Source: Cohnella sp. AR92 (GTDB lineage: Bacteria; Bacillota; Bacilli; Paenibacillales; Paenibacillaceae). Taken from it: a stretch of 64,000 nucleotides of DNA. Made by a program: the position numbers and the translations under genes. Where the stretch lies: assembly GCF_003990975.1 (NCBI RefSeq), contig NZ_RZJR01000002.1, positions 469,550-533,549 on the forward strand. Direction: 5' to 3'. Positions 17,468-25,134 of the stretch are shown here, in pieces. The notes below the pieces were generated by a model, which had not been told where the DNA came from, did not search any database, and was given only the letters and a program-made list of their open reading frames with translations. Every line of letters begins with the position of its first letter. The first letter of the stretch is position 1.

Positions 17468-17756
17468 GGTTGCCTTTGCTCGGATTCGTGATAACGAAGC
17501 CTTCTTGCGGGAAGTACAGGTAGTCGATGATGATGCCGTCGAGGAAGTCTTCTCCTTCCTTCAGAAGAACATCGATTCCCTTGTCGGTGGAGACGACGAC
17601 GTCGCCTTCCTTCTGCTTGTCCAGGTCCATTCCGTAGTGGGCATGGTCGCCGTGGGCGTGGGTCACGAAAACGCGCAGCTTCAGCTCGGCGTTCTCCGGC
17701 TTGTCGATCTCGGTGCGCAGCACTTTCGCCGCGTTGCGTGTAATTTTGCACTTCAT
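17454..17756 (-). CDS. HesB/IscA-like protein without the cysteine triad
   Basis: Small protein of 100 residues resembling the HesB/YneR/YqkB branch of the Fe-S biosynthesis fold (start MKCKITRNAAKVLRTEI, end DYLYFPQEGFVITNP). The three cysteines that bind the cluster in IscA/SufA are absent; the only cysteine is C3, so it is probably not an A-type carrier. It contains THAHGDHAHYG, which mimics the metallo-beta-lactamase HxHxDH motif, but the protein is far too short for that enzyme. It is first in a two-gene unit with the DUF1450 protein. Function is unknown. Confidence 0.62.
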   Translation of the reverse strand: MKCKITRNAAKVLRTEIDKPENAELKLRVFVTHAHGDHAHYGMDLDKQKEGDVVVSTDKGIDVLLKEGEDFLDGIIIDYLYFPQEGFVITNPSKGNHGEH

Positions 17757-17921
17757 GTTCGGTCTCGCTCCTGTCTCGAATCTATTTAGTAGACCCGCCG
17801 CCGTTCCGGCTAGTCTCTTGATGCTCTCGTTCTATTGTAATAACTTCGGTTACGGAACTCAAGGGAGGATTCGAGCGAACGGGAACATCCTCGCGCATCC
17901 CCCTACCCGCAAGCCGCTTCC

Positions 17922-18167
17922 TTATGTCTTAAGACCGTACTTGCTCTCCATTCGCCCCGCGTACCATCCGGCTATCGCGATGGTTACCGCAATATCGTCG
18001 ATAGGCATAAAAGGCATCAGATCCGGAAGAATCCAATAGAGAACGACCGGCACGATGAACAGCAGCTTGTCCCGAACGAGAACGCGGGGAGACTTGAGCA
18101 CCCTCCATACCCTCGCGGGCAGTCGAATGCCAAGCCTAAGCCATGAGGCGCCGTTGCGTCTAGCCAT
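17922..18167 (-). CDS. DUF1232 (YkvA-like) small membrane protein
   Basis: From ATG 18167, behind the strong site AAGGGAGGAAAC, it encodes 81 residues; the upstream frame to 18218 is not needed. A single or hairpin hydrophobic region (LLFIVPVVLYWILPDLMPF) is followed by the DUF1232 hallmark PIDDIAVTIAIAGWYAG. The family is widespread in bacteria and its role is unknown. The neighbouring M14 peptidase gene is on the same strand upstream, 110 bases away, so co-transcription is possible. Confidence 0.75.
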   Translation of the reverse strand: MARRNGASWLRLGIRLPARVWRVLKSPRVLVRDKLLFIVPVVLYWILPDLMPFMPIDDIAVTIAIAGWYAGRMESKYGLKT

Positions 18168-18277
18168 GCTGTTTCCTCCCTTGTTGCGCCTGGGGCCCGC
18201 GCCGGGCCATGCCGGCATGAGCGGTCAGACGTGCTTCCCCCAAGTATAACAGACGCGAAGCGATGTCCAAACCGCGC

Positions 18278-19507
18278 CTATCTGTCGGAGGAGGGCCCAA
18301 GAGCCATCGCGGTCGTGAGGAGGCTGACCGTCTCGGGATATAGCTCGTCGAAGGACTCGAGCGGCAGAGGATTGCGGCCCCAGCCAAGCTCGATCGTGAA
18401 GCCGGGCCTGCGGAAACGCTGGATGAACCAATCCTTGAAGCCGGCATCGCTTCCTTCCAATCGAACAGGGCGATAGCCGGAGGCTTGCCCGAGCTGCTCC
18501 GCCCAGGCTTGCGAGCATGCGGGCTCCAAGCCGCGGTAGTTCCAATAGATCTCTTCCCCTTGAGTATGGAAGGAGAGAACGGCATGGAAGTCTGTTTCCT
18601 CCGTAAACCGGGCTAACGCCAATGCTTCCGGCTCGGACAACGGCGCCGAACCGGAATAGTCTCGCGGAGCCGGTCCGCGAATCCCCCTGCGCTTCTTCTC
18701 TTCGTCCCAATGAGCGGGGAACTGATCGTTCAGGTCGACTCCCCTTGCGTTGGCTTTCCAGCGAGTGAACCGCGTAGAGCCATGGTTCCACCGCAGCAGC
18801 TCCTTGTACAGCGGATGAGAAGGCTGCAGTTCTTCCAGAGTCAGGTCGACGCCGTCGGGATTTACCATCGGAACGATCCAAAGCGTACAATCCCGGTACA
18901 GCTCGGAAGCCGGCATGCCGCCGATCGGCGCATGTCGCTTGCAGGCTCTCGCATATTGCTCGGCGAAGCGCATCAACGCCAGAGAGGTGATCCACTCATT
19001 GGCATGTACCGAGCCATTCGCTTGAAGCCGGAACGGCCCGTCTCCGATCCGTAGCGCATGGATCGGCTTGCCGAGCACGCTCTGGCCGATGACGCTCGTT
19101 ACGACGAATGGATATTCCCGGCGCAGCTTCTCGATATCCTTCGCCAGCTGGCCCGAGCCGTATTCCGCTTCGGACCGGACGATCCGATCCTCGCCTTGGG
19201 GAAGCGCCAGGATGCATTCCCCGCCGGAAATCAGCTCGGTCACGGACGCATTCAGCTCCCGAAGCCGAGCCGCCGTGCACCCCGCCTTGCGGGCGATGCT
19301 CTCCCAACTGTCCCCTTCTTGCACGGAATATCGGCGAATAGGGCCATCCGGGATCTGAAGGATTTCTCCCGGCAGCAGCCTTTCTCCCGACATGGAGTAC
19401 GGGTTGGCGGCGCCTAGCGCCGTCAAGCTAATGCCGAAACGGGAAGCGATTCGGCGAGGCGTGTCTCCCTGCTGAACGACGTAGCTGCGAGTATCCACAA
19501 GGTCCAC
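18278..19507 (-). CDS. LysM-LysM-M14 gamma-D-glutamyl-diamino acid endopeptidase
   Basis: Zinc carboxypeptidase-fold enzyme that should cut the gamma-D-Glu/diaminopimelate bond in peptidoglycan peptides, like endopeptidase I of Lysinibacillus sphaericus. Of 409 residues, two LysM glycan-binding domains lie at about 7-52 and 58-102 (YVVQQGDTPRRIASRF; YSVQEGDSWESIARKAG), then the M14 domain. Zinc ligands are H168 and E171 in VHANEW and H314 in LSFHTQG; the catalytic glutamate is E373 in FTIELGWG. Substrate-binding RGVDLNDQFP is present. There is no signal peptide, as in the Lysinibacillus enzyme, which acts in sporulating cells. The start is GTG at 19507 after AGAGAGGAC; GTG at 19498 is also possible. 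Confidence 0.88.
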   Translation of the reverse strand: MDLVDTRSYVVQQGDTPRRIASRFGISLTALGAANPYSMSGERLLPGEILQIPDGPIRRYSVQEGDSWESIARKAGCTAARLRELNASVTELISGGECILALPQGEDRIVRSEAEYGSGQLAKDIEKLRREYPFVVTSVIGQSVLGKPIHALRIGDGPFRLQANGSVHANEWITSLALMRFAEQYARACKRHAPIGGMPASELYRDCTLWIVPMVNPDGVDLTLEELQPSHPLYKELLRWNHGSTRFTRWKANARGVDLNDQFPAHWDEEKKRRGIRGPAPRDYSGSAPLSEPEALALARFTEETDFHAVLSFHTQGEEIYWNYRGLEPACSQAWAEQLGQASGYRPVRLEGSDAGFKDWFIQRFRRPGFTIELGWGRNPLPLESFDELYPETVSLLTTAMALGPSSDR

Positions 19508-19582
19508 CGTCCTCTCTTGGATGAAGGTACGGAACGCGTCGTATCGCGCTCGTATTCACCCTATGAGCGGCCGAAAGCCAAA

Positions 19583-19616
19583 ATGCCACCCCATGAAGAT
19601 GTCCCAGGGATGGCAT
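19583..19616 (-). terminator. Probable terminator of murI
   Basis: On the minus strand, arms ATGCCATCCC and GGGGTGGCAT form an imperfect 10-bp stem with a 14-base loop, followed by TTTTGGC. It lies about 75 bases beyond the murI stop. Confidence 0.45.
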
Positions 19617-19689
19617 CGTTGCGCATTTTTATGATGTAGGACTCTTTGTTTCGATCACTCTCGAACCTCAAACGGAACGAAACGGCTTC

Positions 19690-20502
19690 TTAGGCGCCGA
19701 TGTGCGGAACCTGCCAGACGACGGGAGTCAACCGAATCTGCTCGCCCAGCCATTCCTGCGCGATGAACTGGAATTTTCTCGAATCCCCGCTGCAGAAGAA
19801 CTGGTGGATCGGAGATTCGTCGTTGCCGGCCAACTGATTGCTCTCATGCAGGATCGTGCTGATCTCCCTTGCGGTCTCCTCCGCCGAGCTGATAAGGGAC
19901 ACTCTCGGTCCCATGACCTCGGAGATGGAATCCGACAAGAACGGGTAGTGCGTGCATCCGAGAATGAGGCAATCGATGGGACTTGCCCGCAAGCTTAACA
20001 GAGAGCTGTTCACGGTCTCGTAAGTCTCGACCGAACGGAAATTGCCGTCTTCCACCAGCGTGACAAAATGAGGACAAGCCTTGCTCACGACTTCGATATG
20101 AGGAGACAACCTGCGCAATGCTTGTTCGTAAGCCCCGCTCTTGATCGTACCCTCGGTGCCGATGACCCCTATCTTGCCTGATTTCGTTCTTCCGATAGCC
20201 GCACGAGCCCCGGGATTGATAACGCCCACGACCGGGATGCGAACCCGGCTTCGAATGTCCTCAAGAGCGACCGCCGTTGCCGTGTTGCAGGCAATGACGA
20301 TCATCTTCGGTTGGAATTGGGTCAGATAATCGACGATTTCTCGCGTGAAACGGACAATCTCTTCTGCGGGCCTGGGTCCATAGGGGGTTCGGGCCGTGTC
20401 GCCGAAGTATAGAATTTTCTCGCGGGGCAATTGGCGCATGACTTCTCTGACGACAGTCAGTCCTCCCACGCCGGAGTCCAAGACTGCGATCGCTTGCTGC
20501 AC
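19690..20502 (-). CDS. murI: Glutamate racemase
   Basis: Cytosolic, cofactor-independent racemase making D-glutamate for peptidoglycan. The 270 residues match the family. The two catalytic cysteines are visible: C72 in VIACNTATA and C183 in ILGCTHYPF. Further signatures are AVLDSGVGGLTVVREV at the N-terminus and FGDTARTPYGPR. It is probably transcribed alone; the nearest same-strand gene upstream (ytxH-like) ends 183 bases away behind its own hairpin. In Bacillus this gene is also called racE. Confidence 0.97.
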   Translation of the reverse strand: MQQAIAVLDSGVGGLTVVREVMRQLPREKILYFGDTARTPYGPRPAEEIVRFTREIVDYLTQFQPKMIVIACNTATAVALEDIRSRVRIPVVGVINPGARAAIGRTKSGKIGVIGTEGTIKSGAYEQALRRLSPHIEVVSKACPHFVTLVEDGNFRSVETYETVNSSLLSLRASPIDCLILGCTHYPFLSDSISEVMGPRVSLISSAEETAREISTILHESNQLAGNDESPIHQFFCSGDSRKFQFIAQEWLGEQIRLTPVVWQVPHIGA

Positions 20503-20618
20503 GGGAACACCGCTTTCTTCAGATGAGGTGATGTCGGAACATGATACATTATGAGACGTAGTTGCAAAAGGTACCTACATCTTAGCGTATATGCGGACAG
20601 GGTTCAAACAAACGCGCA

Positions 20619-20647
20619 GAAGCCGTCCGGCGGGAGCGGACGGCTTC
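20619..20647 (-). terminator. Hairpin after the ytxH-like gene
   Basis: Arms GAAGCCGTCC and GGACGGCTTC form a perfect 10-bp stem with a 9-base loop, 39 bases after the stop codon on the minus strand. The following sequence (TGCGCGTTTGTTTG) is only moderately U-rich, so termination is likely but not certain. Confidence 0.55.
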
Positions 20648-20685
20648 CAAGCGAATGTCGCTTATTCGTTAAGAGAACGGCTCTC

Positions 20686-20985
20686 TTATTGCGCGATCGT
20701 CTCTTCTTCTTCGGTTGGAGCTTCGTCTTCTCCAGCCTTCCTGCCAAGCTTGGAACGAATGTCGACCGCCCAATTCGTCGACTTCTTCACGATGGATTGC
20801 GCGGTGGAACCCGCTTTCTTGCCGAGCTCAACCGTCTTCTCTCCTACCGTGTGCGCGGTATCCGCAATATCCTTGCGCAGCTCCTTGCCCGGCTTCGGCG
20901 CGAACAGCAGAGCGGTTACGGCACCCGTAACGGCCCCGGCAAGCGCTCCCCACAGAAAGGACTTCACTACTTTCTTCTCTGCCAT
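20686..20985 (-). CDS. YtxH-like small membrane protein
   Basis: From ATG 20985 (behind GGAGAGGAGAAG) it encodes 99 residues; the longer frame to 21051 has no ribosome site. One glycine/alanine-rich membrane segment lies near residues 9-29 (SFLWGALAGAVTGAVTALLFAP), immediately followed by KPGKELRKDI, the hallmark of the YtxH (DUF YtxH/GvpP-like) family. The rest is a charged, probably helical tail ending in an acidic stretch. It lies downstream of the DUF948 gene, matching the Bacillus subtilis ytxG-ytxH stress-gene pair. The role is unknown; general stress association is known for the Bacillus genes. Confidence 0.8.
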   Translation of the reverse strand: MAEKKVVKSFLWGALAGAVTGAVTALLFAPKPGKELRKDIADTAHTVGEKTVELGKKAGSTAQSIVKKSTNWAVDIRSKLGRKAGEDEAPTEEEETIAQ

Positions 20986-21047
20986 CGATGATCTTCTCCT
21001 CTCCGGCGTGGCCGCGACCCGGCTTCGGCGCCGAGTCCTCGTTCCGG

Positions 21048-21536
21048 TCATCGCCGATGCTGTTCCGCATTCTCTCCCGACTTACGACCGTGTCCGTTCG
21101 GCGCGCTGCCGAAATGCTGATTCCAGGCATTCCACGCGAAGACTCCGAGCTCCATCCAATCGAGCGTCTCGCCGAGCCGCCGCGTCTGTTTGTCTTCCGT
21201 CGCGGCAAGCTGATCGGAGAGCTTCTGCGTCCAGCGTACCGCTGCGTCCGCTGCGACCCCGGCAGCGGCGCGAGCCGCCTCTCCAATCGCCCGCCCCCCT
21301 TGCGCGAGCGATTCCAATCCTTCCATCCCTTCCCGGCAAAGCCGGGCGGCGCCTGCCGCTTCACTGCCGAGCTGCCGCCATTCCGCTAGCGCGGCTTCCG
21401 CTTCGCGTCCTAGCCGAGCGGCCTCTTCCTCCCAACGGCTAAGCGATCGGCGCAGCGTGACAAAAGCGAAAACCAGCGTCACCGCCGCCGCCAAACATAA
21501 CGCAGCCGCCGAATAGCCCAAGATCATCCATGCCAT
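21048..21536 (-). CDS. DUF948 (YtxG-like) membrane-anchored protein
   Basis: The start at 21536 (MAWMILGYSAAALC) sits behind GGGAGGTG and gives 162 residues. One N-terminal membrane helix (about 4-28) is followed by a long alanine-rich, charged region (residues about 30-130) that should form helices or a coiled coil, as in DUF948/YtxG proteins. The tail ends in GHGRKSGENAEQHRR. It is followed 62 bases later by the ytxH-like gene, supporting the identity. No catalytic motif is visible. The upstream extension of the frame to 21725 is rejected for lack of a ribosome site. Confidence 0.68.
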   Translation of the reverse strand: MAWMILGYSAAALCLAAAVTLVFAFVTLRRSLSRWEEEAARLGREAEAALAEWRQLGSEAAGAARLCREGMEGLESLAQGGRAIGEAARAAAGVAADAAVRWTQKLSDQLAATEDKQTRRLGETLDWMELGVFAWNAWNQHFGSAPNGHGRKSGENAEQHRR

Positions 21537-21675
21537 GCAGCGCACCTCCCTTCCTCTATCCTGAACGCATTCGGGACATTCGCCCATGCGGTTAATCCAG
21601 TATAAGAAGACTGGGCTTGTCTTGACACAGCGGACAGGTAAAATGGTTAAAATTATCAGGCGGACAGCCGCAGAA

Positions 21676-21716
21676 CAAAAAAAGCGGCTCGCAGGCGTCT
21701 CCGCCGGCAAACCGCT
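21676..21716 (-). terminator. Terminator of the SufR-like regulator gene
   Basis: On the minus strand AGCGG...CCGCT encloses an inner GGCG/CGCC pairing and is followed by a run of seven or eight U. It starts 18 bases after the stop codon. Confidence 0.7.
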
Positions 21717-21734
21717 CCTTCTCATTCCCGATTG

Positions 21735-22370
21735 CTACCCCTTCGCCGCGCGAATCAAGTACGTGCAGCGCATTCCGCCGTCCGCGAGGCATTCGGTCCG
21801 CTCCACGTCCGCGTCCAGCAGATCGCCGAACAGGCGCTTCTCGCAGCGGCACGCTTCCCGGTACCGATTCGCCACTTGGGCAATCGGGCAATTGTATTCA
21901 TGAAGCCGATAACTGCCGTCCCCGGCGGCTTCCCATTCCGCCATATAGCCTCCGGCATTCTGGATGCCCGCGAGCTCGGCAACCTTCTCCTCGAGCCCCT
22001 TGTTCTCCATCCGGTCCTTATACTTGGCCTCCAGCTTACGCTTTCGACCCTCGAACAGCTGTCCGATGATCGCCTCCCCGGACACCTCTTCCAGCTCCCC
22101 TAGCAGCTCCAGCGTCAGATGGGGATAATTCTTGGGGAACAGCTCGTCCGCGCGTTCCGTTAATCGATATCGATAAGAAGGCCGTCCCATCGCCTGCTTG
22201 AGCAGCGACGAAGAGACAAGCCCATCCTTCTCCAGCGAATGAATATGGCGGCGTACGGCCATCTCGGTAATTCCGAGCGGTCTCGCCAGCTCGGCAATGC
22301 TGCTGCTTCCTCGCGTACGAAGCATTTGGACCAGTTGACTTCGCGTCGTCCCTTCTTCTGCTTGCGGCAT
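21735..22370 (-). CDS. Cysteine-rich winged-helix regulator (SufR-like)
   Basis: Transcription regulator of 211 residues. A winged helix-turn-helix occupies about residues 8-75 (SSSIAELARPLGITEMAVRRH as recognition region). The C-terminal half carries five cysteines: C161, C174, C176, C194 and C202. The C-x12-C spacing at 161/174 and later cysteines resemble the SufR family of Fe-S-cluster-sensing repressors, but the spacing after C174 differs from the cyanobacterial pattern. The chosen ATG follows AAGGGAGGGAGCC; the longer start at 22538 is unsupported. The suf operon itself is not in the window. An Fe-S ligand is inferred. Confidence 0.7.
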   Translation of the reverse strand: MPQAEEGTTRSQLVQMLRTRGSSSIAELARPLGITEMAVRRHIHSLEKDGLVSSSLLKQAMGRPSYRYRLTERADELFPKNYPHLTLELLGELEEVSGEAIIGQLFEGRKRKLEAKYKDRMENKGLEEKVAELAGIQNAGGYMAEWEAAGDGSYRLHEYNCPIAQVANRYREACRCEKRLFGDLLDADVERTECLADGGMRCTYLIRAAKG

Positions 22371-22494
22371 GAGGCTCCCTCCCTTCACGGACATGAACGT
22401 TCCGTTTGAGAACGCGTCAACCCCTGATGATCTCTTTATTGTAACGGAAGATAGACAGGACGTAAATCGCGCCGAACAAATCCCCAAAGTTAAC

Positions 22495-22535
22495 AAAAAA
22501 GCACCGCAGGCCGAACCGGGTTCGGCGAGCGATGC
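22495..22535 (-). terminator. Terminator of the HepT-like gene
   Basis: On the minus strand a long imperfect stem centred on GCCGAACC/GGTTCGGC is followed by TTTTTT. It lies 25 bases beyond the stop codon. Confidence 0.78.
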
Positions 22536-22559
22536 CATAGCGACTTAGAGAATCGCTGC

Positions 22560-22994
22560 TTACTTCTCCCAAGGATCAAGCTCCTTGCGCAGATATTCTC
22601 GGATATCCGCCTCGAAGCGAAGCAGCAGCTCGGACAGGCTTCCCGTGAGCGGATGCAGCTCGCCGCGCGGCCATCTGTCGTAATCCTGAACGAGCGGTCC
22701 GCGAAGATGCACCAGCGTCTTGATCGTCGCTTCATCCTCGGACGAGATAACGCCTTCTCCGGCGATCACTTCGATGATGTCCTCGTAGCTGCTGGCGTCC
22801 CTCATCATAAAACCGTCGATCAGGAAGTTCCCGACATCCGTCACGATCTCTAAGGCGAGATGCAGGGCCCGCTCTTGCGCCAGGCCCTCCAGCAGGGAGC
22901 CTGTCCAGGATTCGGCCAGGGCGTTAAGCGCATCGGCAACATCGGGTATGGAGCTGAGTCGTCGTTCGATGCCCTCGCGATTCACGTAGTACAT
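22560..22994 (-). CDS. HepT-like (DUF86, YutE-type) protein with altered catalytic motif
   Basis: Helical protein of 144 residues of the HepT/DUF86 fold, close in outline to Bacillus YutE (start MYYVNREGIERRL; ALHLALEIVTDVGNFLIDGF). HepT toxins are RNases with an R-x4-6-H-x-Y motif. Here the matching stretch is R98-GPLV-Q103-D-Y105, so the histidine is replaced by glutamine. No MntA-type nucleotidyltransferase antitoxin lies beside it, so this is likely not an active toxin pair. Translation starts just after a 47-residue membrane protein gene whose last codons contain this gene's GGAGG site, so the two are coupled. Function is unknown. Confidence 0.72.
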   Translation of the reverse strand: MYYVNREGIERRLSSIPDVADALNALAESWTGSLLEGLAQERALHLALEIVTDVGNFLIDGFMMRDASSYEDIIEVIAGEGVISSEDEATIKTLVHLRGPLVQDYDRWPRGELHPLTGSLSELLLRFEADIREYLRKELDPWEK

Positions 22995-22998
22995 AGAT

Positions 22999-23142
22999 TT
23001 AACCTCCGTCGTTACGACGCTTGCGCTTCGCTTTGCGTTTTAACCAGGCGACCATGATGATCGCGCTGATAATGATGACGATGAGATACGTCATCATCTC
23101 GTACAGATCTCCGGCCCCGGAGTCGGTTGAGTTTGAGTTCAT
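22999..23142 (-). CDS. 47-residue single-pass membrane protein
   Basis: Small unrecognised gene. The ATG at 23142 follows a near-perfect AAGGAGGGCC site, which argues strongly that it is real. The peptide has a short polar, acidic N-terminus (MNSNSTDSGAGDLYEMM), one membrane helix (residues about 18-33, TYLIVIIISAIIMVAW) and a very basic tail (KRKAKRKRRNDGG), so N-out/C-in orientation is predicted by the positive-inside rule. The stop codon lies four bases before the HepT-like start, and the GGAGGTTAA at its end doubles as that gene's ribosome site. It probably forms an operon with the HepT-like gene and perhaps the Dabb gene 14 bases upstream. Function is unknown. Confidence 0.75.
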   Translation of the reverse strand: MNSNSTDSGAGDLYEMMTYLIVIIISAIIMVAWLKRKAKRKRRNDGG

Positions 23143-23156
23143 GTCGGCCCTCCTTG

Positions 23157-23444
23157 TTAGCTTTCGTAATCGACGCTAATGGAGGATTCCTTCGCCACGT
23201 TCATATGTTCGATAACCTTGACATGCTCGGGATGAACCTGATAAGCCCGAAGGCCATCCAGGGAATCGAACGTCGTCGTAAGGGCGATATCGTAGGACCG
23301 CTCGGAATGGAGCACGTCGATGCCGACTTCGATGGTTCGCAGGACGTCGATCTTGCCTTCCAGGTTGCGAAGAACCTGCGCCGTGCGCTCGATGCTCTCC
23401 GGACTGCGGTCTTTAAGCTTGAACAGGACAATGTGGGTTATCAT
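23157..23444 (-). CDS. Dabb (stress-responsive A/B barrel) domain protein
   Basis: A 95-residue single-domain protein with the ferredoxin-like Dabb fold (start MITHIVLFKLKD; VGIDVLHSERSYDIALTTTF; YQVHPEHVKVIEHM). Such proteins form dimeric barrels. Some are enzymes or stress proteins, but most are uncharacterised. The ribosome site AAGAAGGAGAG precedes the ATG. It is first in a run of three tightly spaced same-strand genes (Dabb, 47-residue membrane protein, HepT-like). Confidence 0.85.
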   Translation of the reverse strand: MITHIVLFKLKDRSPESIERTAQVLRNLEGKIDVLRTIEVGIDVLHSERSYDIALTTTFDSLDGLRAYQVHPEHVKVIEHMNVAKESSISVDYES

Positions 23445-23590
23445 TCGTCAATCTCTCCTTCTTCATTCGATTGGGATCGGCGGATGCCGCTGAGCCGCAT
23501 GAGCCCCCATGTCTAAGCGCATACTACGGTCAATGAAGCCTGATCCGACGGGTAAATCCGTATTAAATGCATCTCTCAGGGGGACTACGC

Positions 23591-23848
23591 ATGAACTATA
23601 AAGTGACATTGGTGCTAACGCTCTTCGCCGTGGCTTTGTGCTTGTTCAACTCCACCGGATACGATCCACACAACATCTTCTTATTCATGTTAAGCGTTCC
23701 AATCTGGTTCGTCGAGCTTTTTGGCGATATTCATCAGGTTAATGTGTATTTCATGTACGCGCTGACCATTGCCAGTTGGGCGTTGATCGGCTATTTCTGC
23801 GATGTGGGAATCGCCCGGGTTCAGAGAAAACGCCGGAGAGCCGCCTAG
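23591..23848 (+). CDS. Small membrane protein of unknown function
   Basis: From ATG 23591, behind CAGGGGGAC, it encodes 85 residues with two or three hydrophobic segments (KVTLVLTLFAVALCLFNS; IFLFMLSVPIWFVELFG; YALTIASWALIGYFC) and a basic tail QRKRRRAA. I do not recognise a family. It is the only plus-strand gene in this stretch and is followed by a bidirectional terminator. The longer frame from 23567 lacks a ribosome site. Confidence 0.65.
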   Translation: MNYKVTLVLTLFAVALCLFNSTGYDPHNIFLFMLSVPIWFVELFGDIHQVNVYFMYALTIASWALIGYFCDVGIARVQRKRRRAA

Positions 23849-23908
23849 AAACGATTATCCCCCGTCTTTTAACGCATCGCTGCACTTACCGTTCGATCTC
23901 GCAACGCT

Positions 23909-23937
23909 AAAAAGGAGCCGGGAGGCTCCTTTTTTTG
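23909..23937. terminator. Bidirectional terminator
   Basis: Arms AAAAAGGAGCC and GGCTCCTTTTTTT with a four-base loop lie between the convergent small membrane protein gene and the cupredoxin gene, with U runs on both strands. Confidence 0.9.
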
Positions 23938-23960
23938 CGTTATTCTTCGCGGGGCGAGCT

Positions 23961-24347
23961 TTAAGCGGCGTCTACGATAATCTTAGCGATCATGTCCTTG
24001 TGGCCTTGTCCGCACATAATCGAACAATGGATCTCATAGGTCGCTCCCGGCTTGTCGAACGTATACTCCGCCTTCGGGCTGTCCTTGGTCAGGTTGATAT
24101 TCAGATCGGCAATCGCGAAGCCGTGGTTCGTTCCGTTCAAGTTCGAGAAGCTAAGAACGTACGGAGTGTTCGGCTTCACGTGATATTCCGTTTCGTTAAA
24201 GTTGAAGTTCGTCGCCGTGATCTTAAGCAGCTCCGTGCCTTCGGCAACCTTCTCTTCCTTCGGTCTCTCGGGCAAACCGTCCGCAAGCAGATAGACGCCG
24301 AACAAGCAAGCGATGACAATCAATACAGGCATGGTCCACTTGTACAT
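23961..24347 (-). CDS. Membrane-anchored cupredoxin with a CuA-type site
   Basis: Protein of 128 residues from ATG 24347 (behind GGGGGAGC). One N-terminal membrane helix spans about residues 6-23, followed by a cupredoxin domain facing outside. Ligands match the dinuclear CuA centre of cytochrome oxidase subunit II: H75 in NGTNHGFAI, then H107-C108-x3-C112-x3-H116-x2-M119. Unlike a true CoxB, it has one membrane helix, is short and has no coxA partner next to it. Possible roles are an electron shuttle, part of a split oxidase, or a copper chaperone (inference). It is transcribed alone. Confidence 0.8.
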   Translation of the reverse strand: MYKWTMPVLIVIACLFGVYLLADGLPERPKEEKVAEGTELLKITATNFNFNETEYHVKPNTPYVLSFSNLNGTNHGFAIADLNINLTKDSPKAEYTFDKPGATYEIHCSIMCGQGHKDMIAKIIVDAA

Positions 24348-24486
24348 TGATGCTCCCCCTGATTCATTCAAATGTCTTTTCTTATTTTACCTAAAATACA
24401 CAATTGAACTCAACTGTTCCAGTAGGGAGATCGTCAACTTTTTTTCACATATGACAAATTGATGAACATCTGCGGACGAAAATCGC

Positions 24487-24960
24487 TTATTTCTTAGAGT
24501 CTTTGTCTTTCTTCTCGTCAGCTTCCCCCGATTCAGGCTCGTCCGCCGCCTTCGGTTGGCCGCTTGAAGCGGTACCCGCCCGGTTCCTCAGGATCTGAAT
24601 GGCCGAGCGAAGTTTGTCCGGCAGGGGAAGCCCCAGCCTCCCGTAATTCTCGATGACCGACAGCAGCTCGTTCACGATATAGAAATAAACGGCTCCGCTC
24701 ATCGCCACATCGGCTCCCAGCACCTTGTCGATTCGATGCGCCACGATGACGATCAGCAGCATGAGCCCTTTTTTGGCCAAGCCCCAGAACCCGACGTTGC
24801 TGCTGAGCCCCTTCCCGTCGCGAAGCGAAGCTAACGTGCCGCTCACGTAATCGACGACCATGATCACGAGCAGGAAGCTTAACGATTCCGTCCAGTGGCC
24901 GAACGTGAACCCGACTATCGCTCCAAAGGTTACGCTTAGAATACCCAGATTAGGATGCAT
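24487..24960 (-). CDS. Phage-holin-family membrane protein (holin_4/TcdE type)
   Basis: Small membrane protein of 157 residues. Family blocks for Phage_holin_4 are LLVIMVVDYVSGTLASL and NVGFWGLAKKGLMLLIVIVAHRID with ELLSVIENYGRLGLPLP; three or four hydrophobic helices are expected. The C-terminus is a charged, low-complexity tail rich in E, D, K and S. Such proteins make membrane pores for phage lysis or non-classical protein export and are often chromosomal in Paenibacillus and Clostridium. No endolysin or other phage gene flanks it, so a prophage is not supported. The ribosome site AAGGGGGGAGAGGGG is strong. Confidence 0.85.
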   Translation of the reverse strand: MHPNLGILSVTFGAIVGFTFGHWTESLSFLLVIMVVDYVSGTLASLRDGKGLSSNVGFWGLAKKGLMLLIVIVAHRIDKVLGADVAMSGAVYFYIVNELLSVIENYGRLGLPLPDKLRSAIQILRNRAGTASSGQPKAADEPESGEADEKKDKDSKK

Positions 24961-25134
24961 CCCCTCTCCCCCCTTAAACCTTTTGCTTCAATCACAATAT
25001 ATGAGAAGTGGACAAGATCGGTCTTGACGATTGCCAGGAATACTTGGCGGAGTCGACTATTTAAGCCAATTTTCAGATTGCGCTCAAGTGCCCCTAAGGT
25101 TCGGGCCTCATACTCGGATTAAGAGGTGAATACG

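Noticed and set aside
17640..17690. Metallo-beta-lactamase-like HxHxDH motif (HAHGDH) in the 100-residue HesB-like protein
   Set aside because: The protein is far too short for the lactamase fold, has no further metal ligands, and the surrounding sequence fits the HesB/YneR-like fold.
24487..24960. Prophage region suggested by the holin gene
   Set aside because: No integrase, structural, lysis or attachment-site features nearby.
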